From Dehalococcoidia bacterium (GTDB taxonomy: Bacteria > Chloroflexota > Dehalococcoidia > Tepidiformales > Tepidiformaceae), in NCBI GenBank assembly GCA_009838385.1, contig VXRS01000076.1, forward strand, positions 1 to 5,817: a DNA stretch of 5,817 nt, written 5' to 3'. The notes under the pieces are model-generated. The model was not told the origin of the DNA, did no database searches, and worked only from the letters and a program-made list of their open reading frames with translations. Numbering within the stretch: the first letter of the stretch is position 1; every line of letters begins with the position of its first letter. This document shows, in pieces, positions 5,773 through 5,817 of this stretch. The translations under genes and the position numbers were made by a program.

Positions 5773-5817
5773 ATGGCGCGGGGATTGTTCGTGGAGCCGT
5801 TCTTCGGGGGGAGCCAC
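5773..5817 (+). CDS. N-terminus of a DUF3524 / tRNA-queuosine alpha-mannosyltransferase-like glycosyltransferase (3' end outside window)
   Basis: Only the first 15 codons are in the window and the frame stays open at the edge: M-A-R-G, then LFVEPFFGGSH. That hydrophobic strand ending in E-P-(F/Y)-(F/Y)-G-G-S-H is the characteristic start of the DUF3524 glycosyltransferases, the family of the vertebrate GTDC1/QTMAN enzyme that mannosylates queuosine in tRNA-Asp. Bacterial relatives share this N-terminus, but their substrate is less certain. The ATG lies only 69 bases after the previous stop and has no clear ribosome binding site; a TAGCCT at 5761-5766 could serve as a -10 for a leaderless message (speculative). 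The family call rests on a short motif. Confidence 0.65.
   Translation, partial: MARGLFVEPFFGGSH

Noticed and set aside
4891..5817. Open frame of about 308 codons on the - strand across both small genes
   Set aside because: It overlaps two + strand genes that show a membrane segment, heptads and a ribosome binding site. Its translation is rich in Arg, Leu, Pro and Gly without any motif, and it spans intergenic DNA, so it is best read as an antisense shadow.

Overview
This is a GC-rich bacterial window with every supported gene on the + strand. It looks like chromosomal core metabolism beside a few accessory genes. No mobile element, CRISPR array, rRNA or tRNA gene was found. The mix of a secreted RCC1-type repeat protein, a split pyruvate carboxylase-type carboxyltransferase with a separate biotin carrier, and a probable DUF3524-type glycosyltransferase start would suit a Chloroflexota (Dehalococcoidia-like) genome or metagenome bin. 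That taxonomic guess is inference only; other high-GC phyla remain possible.

Region 1 (2-1858): the 3' part of a gene for a large, probably exported protein. A Pro/Thr/Ala-rich linker is followed by fourteen RCC1-like repeats. Every cysteine falls in a regular C-x9-C pair (one is C-x10-C), so there are 28 in total. Fourteen repeats would fit two seven-bladed propellers in tandem.

Region 2 (1964-4825): a tight four-gene set with gaps of 2, 15 and 10 bases. It encodes a carboxyltransferase subunit (PycB / oxaloacetate decarboxylase alpha / transcarboxylase 5S family), its biotin carrier protein with an intact EAMKMENE biotinylation motif, an uncharacterised protein resembling a PD-(D/E)XK-like fold, and a minimal HAD-family protein. 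The first two should work together: carboxybiotin on the carrier delivers its carboxyl group to the carboxyltransferase, which makes (or decarboxylates) oxaloacetate. No biotin carboxylase subunit is present, so it must be encoded elsewhere if the enzyme is a pyruvate carboxylase. The last two genes appear co-transcribed but have no obvious link to biotin chemistry.

Region 3 (4826-5703): two small genes, each behind its own intergenic region, that I cannot assign to known families. One encodes a single-pass membrane protein with a cytoplasmic-type coiled coil. Its leader has a plausible extended -10 promoter, a perfect 7-bp inverted repeat and a strong ribosome binding site. The other encodes a soluble coiled-coil protein with three near-identical heptads. 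No function can be given for either.

Region 4 (5704-5817): a short intergenic stretch with two small stem-loops, then the first 15 codons of a gene whose N-terminus (EPFFGGSH) matches the start of DUF3524 / tRNA-queuosine mannosyltransferase-like glycosyltransferases. The gene runs off the window.
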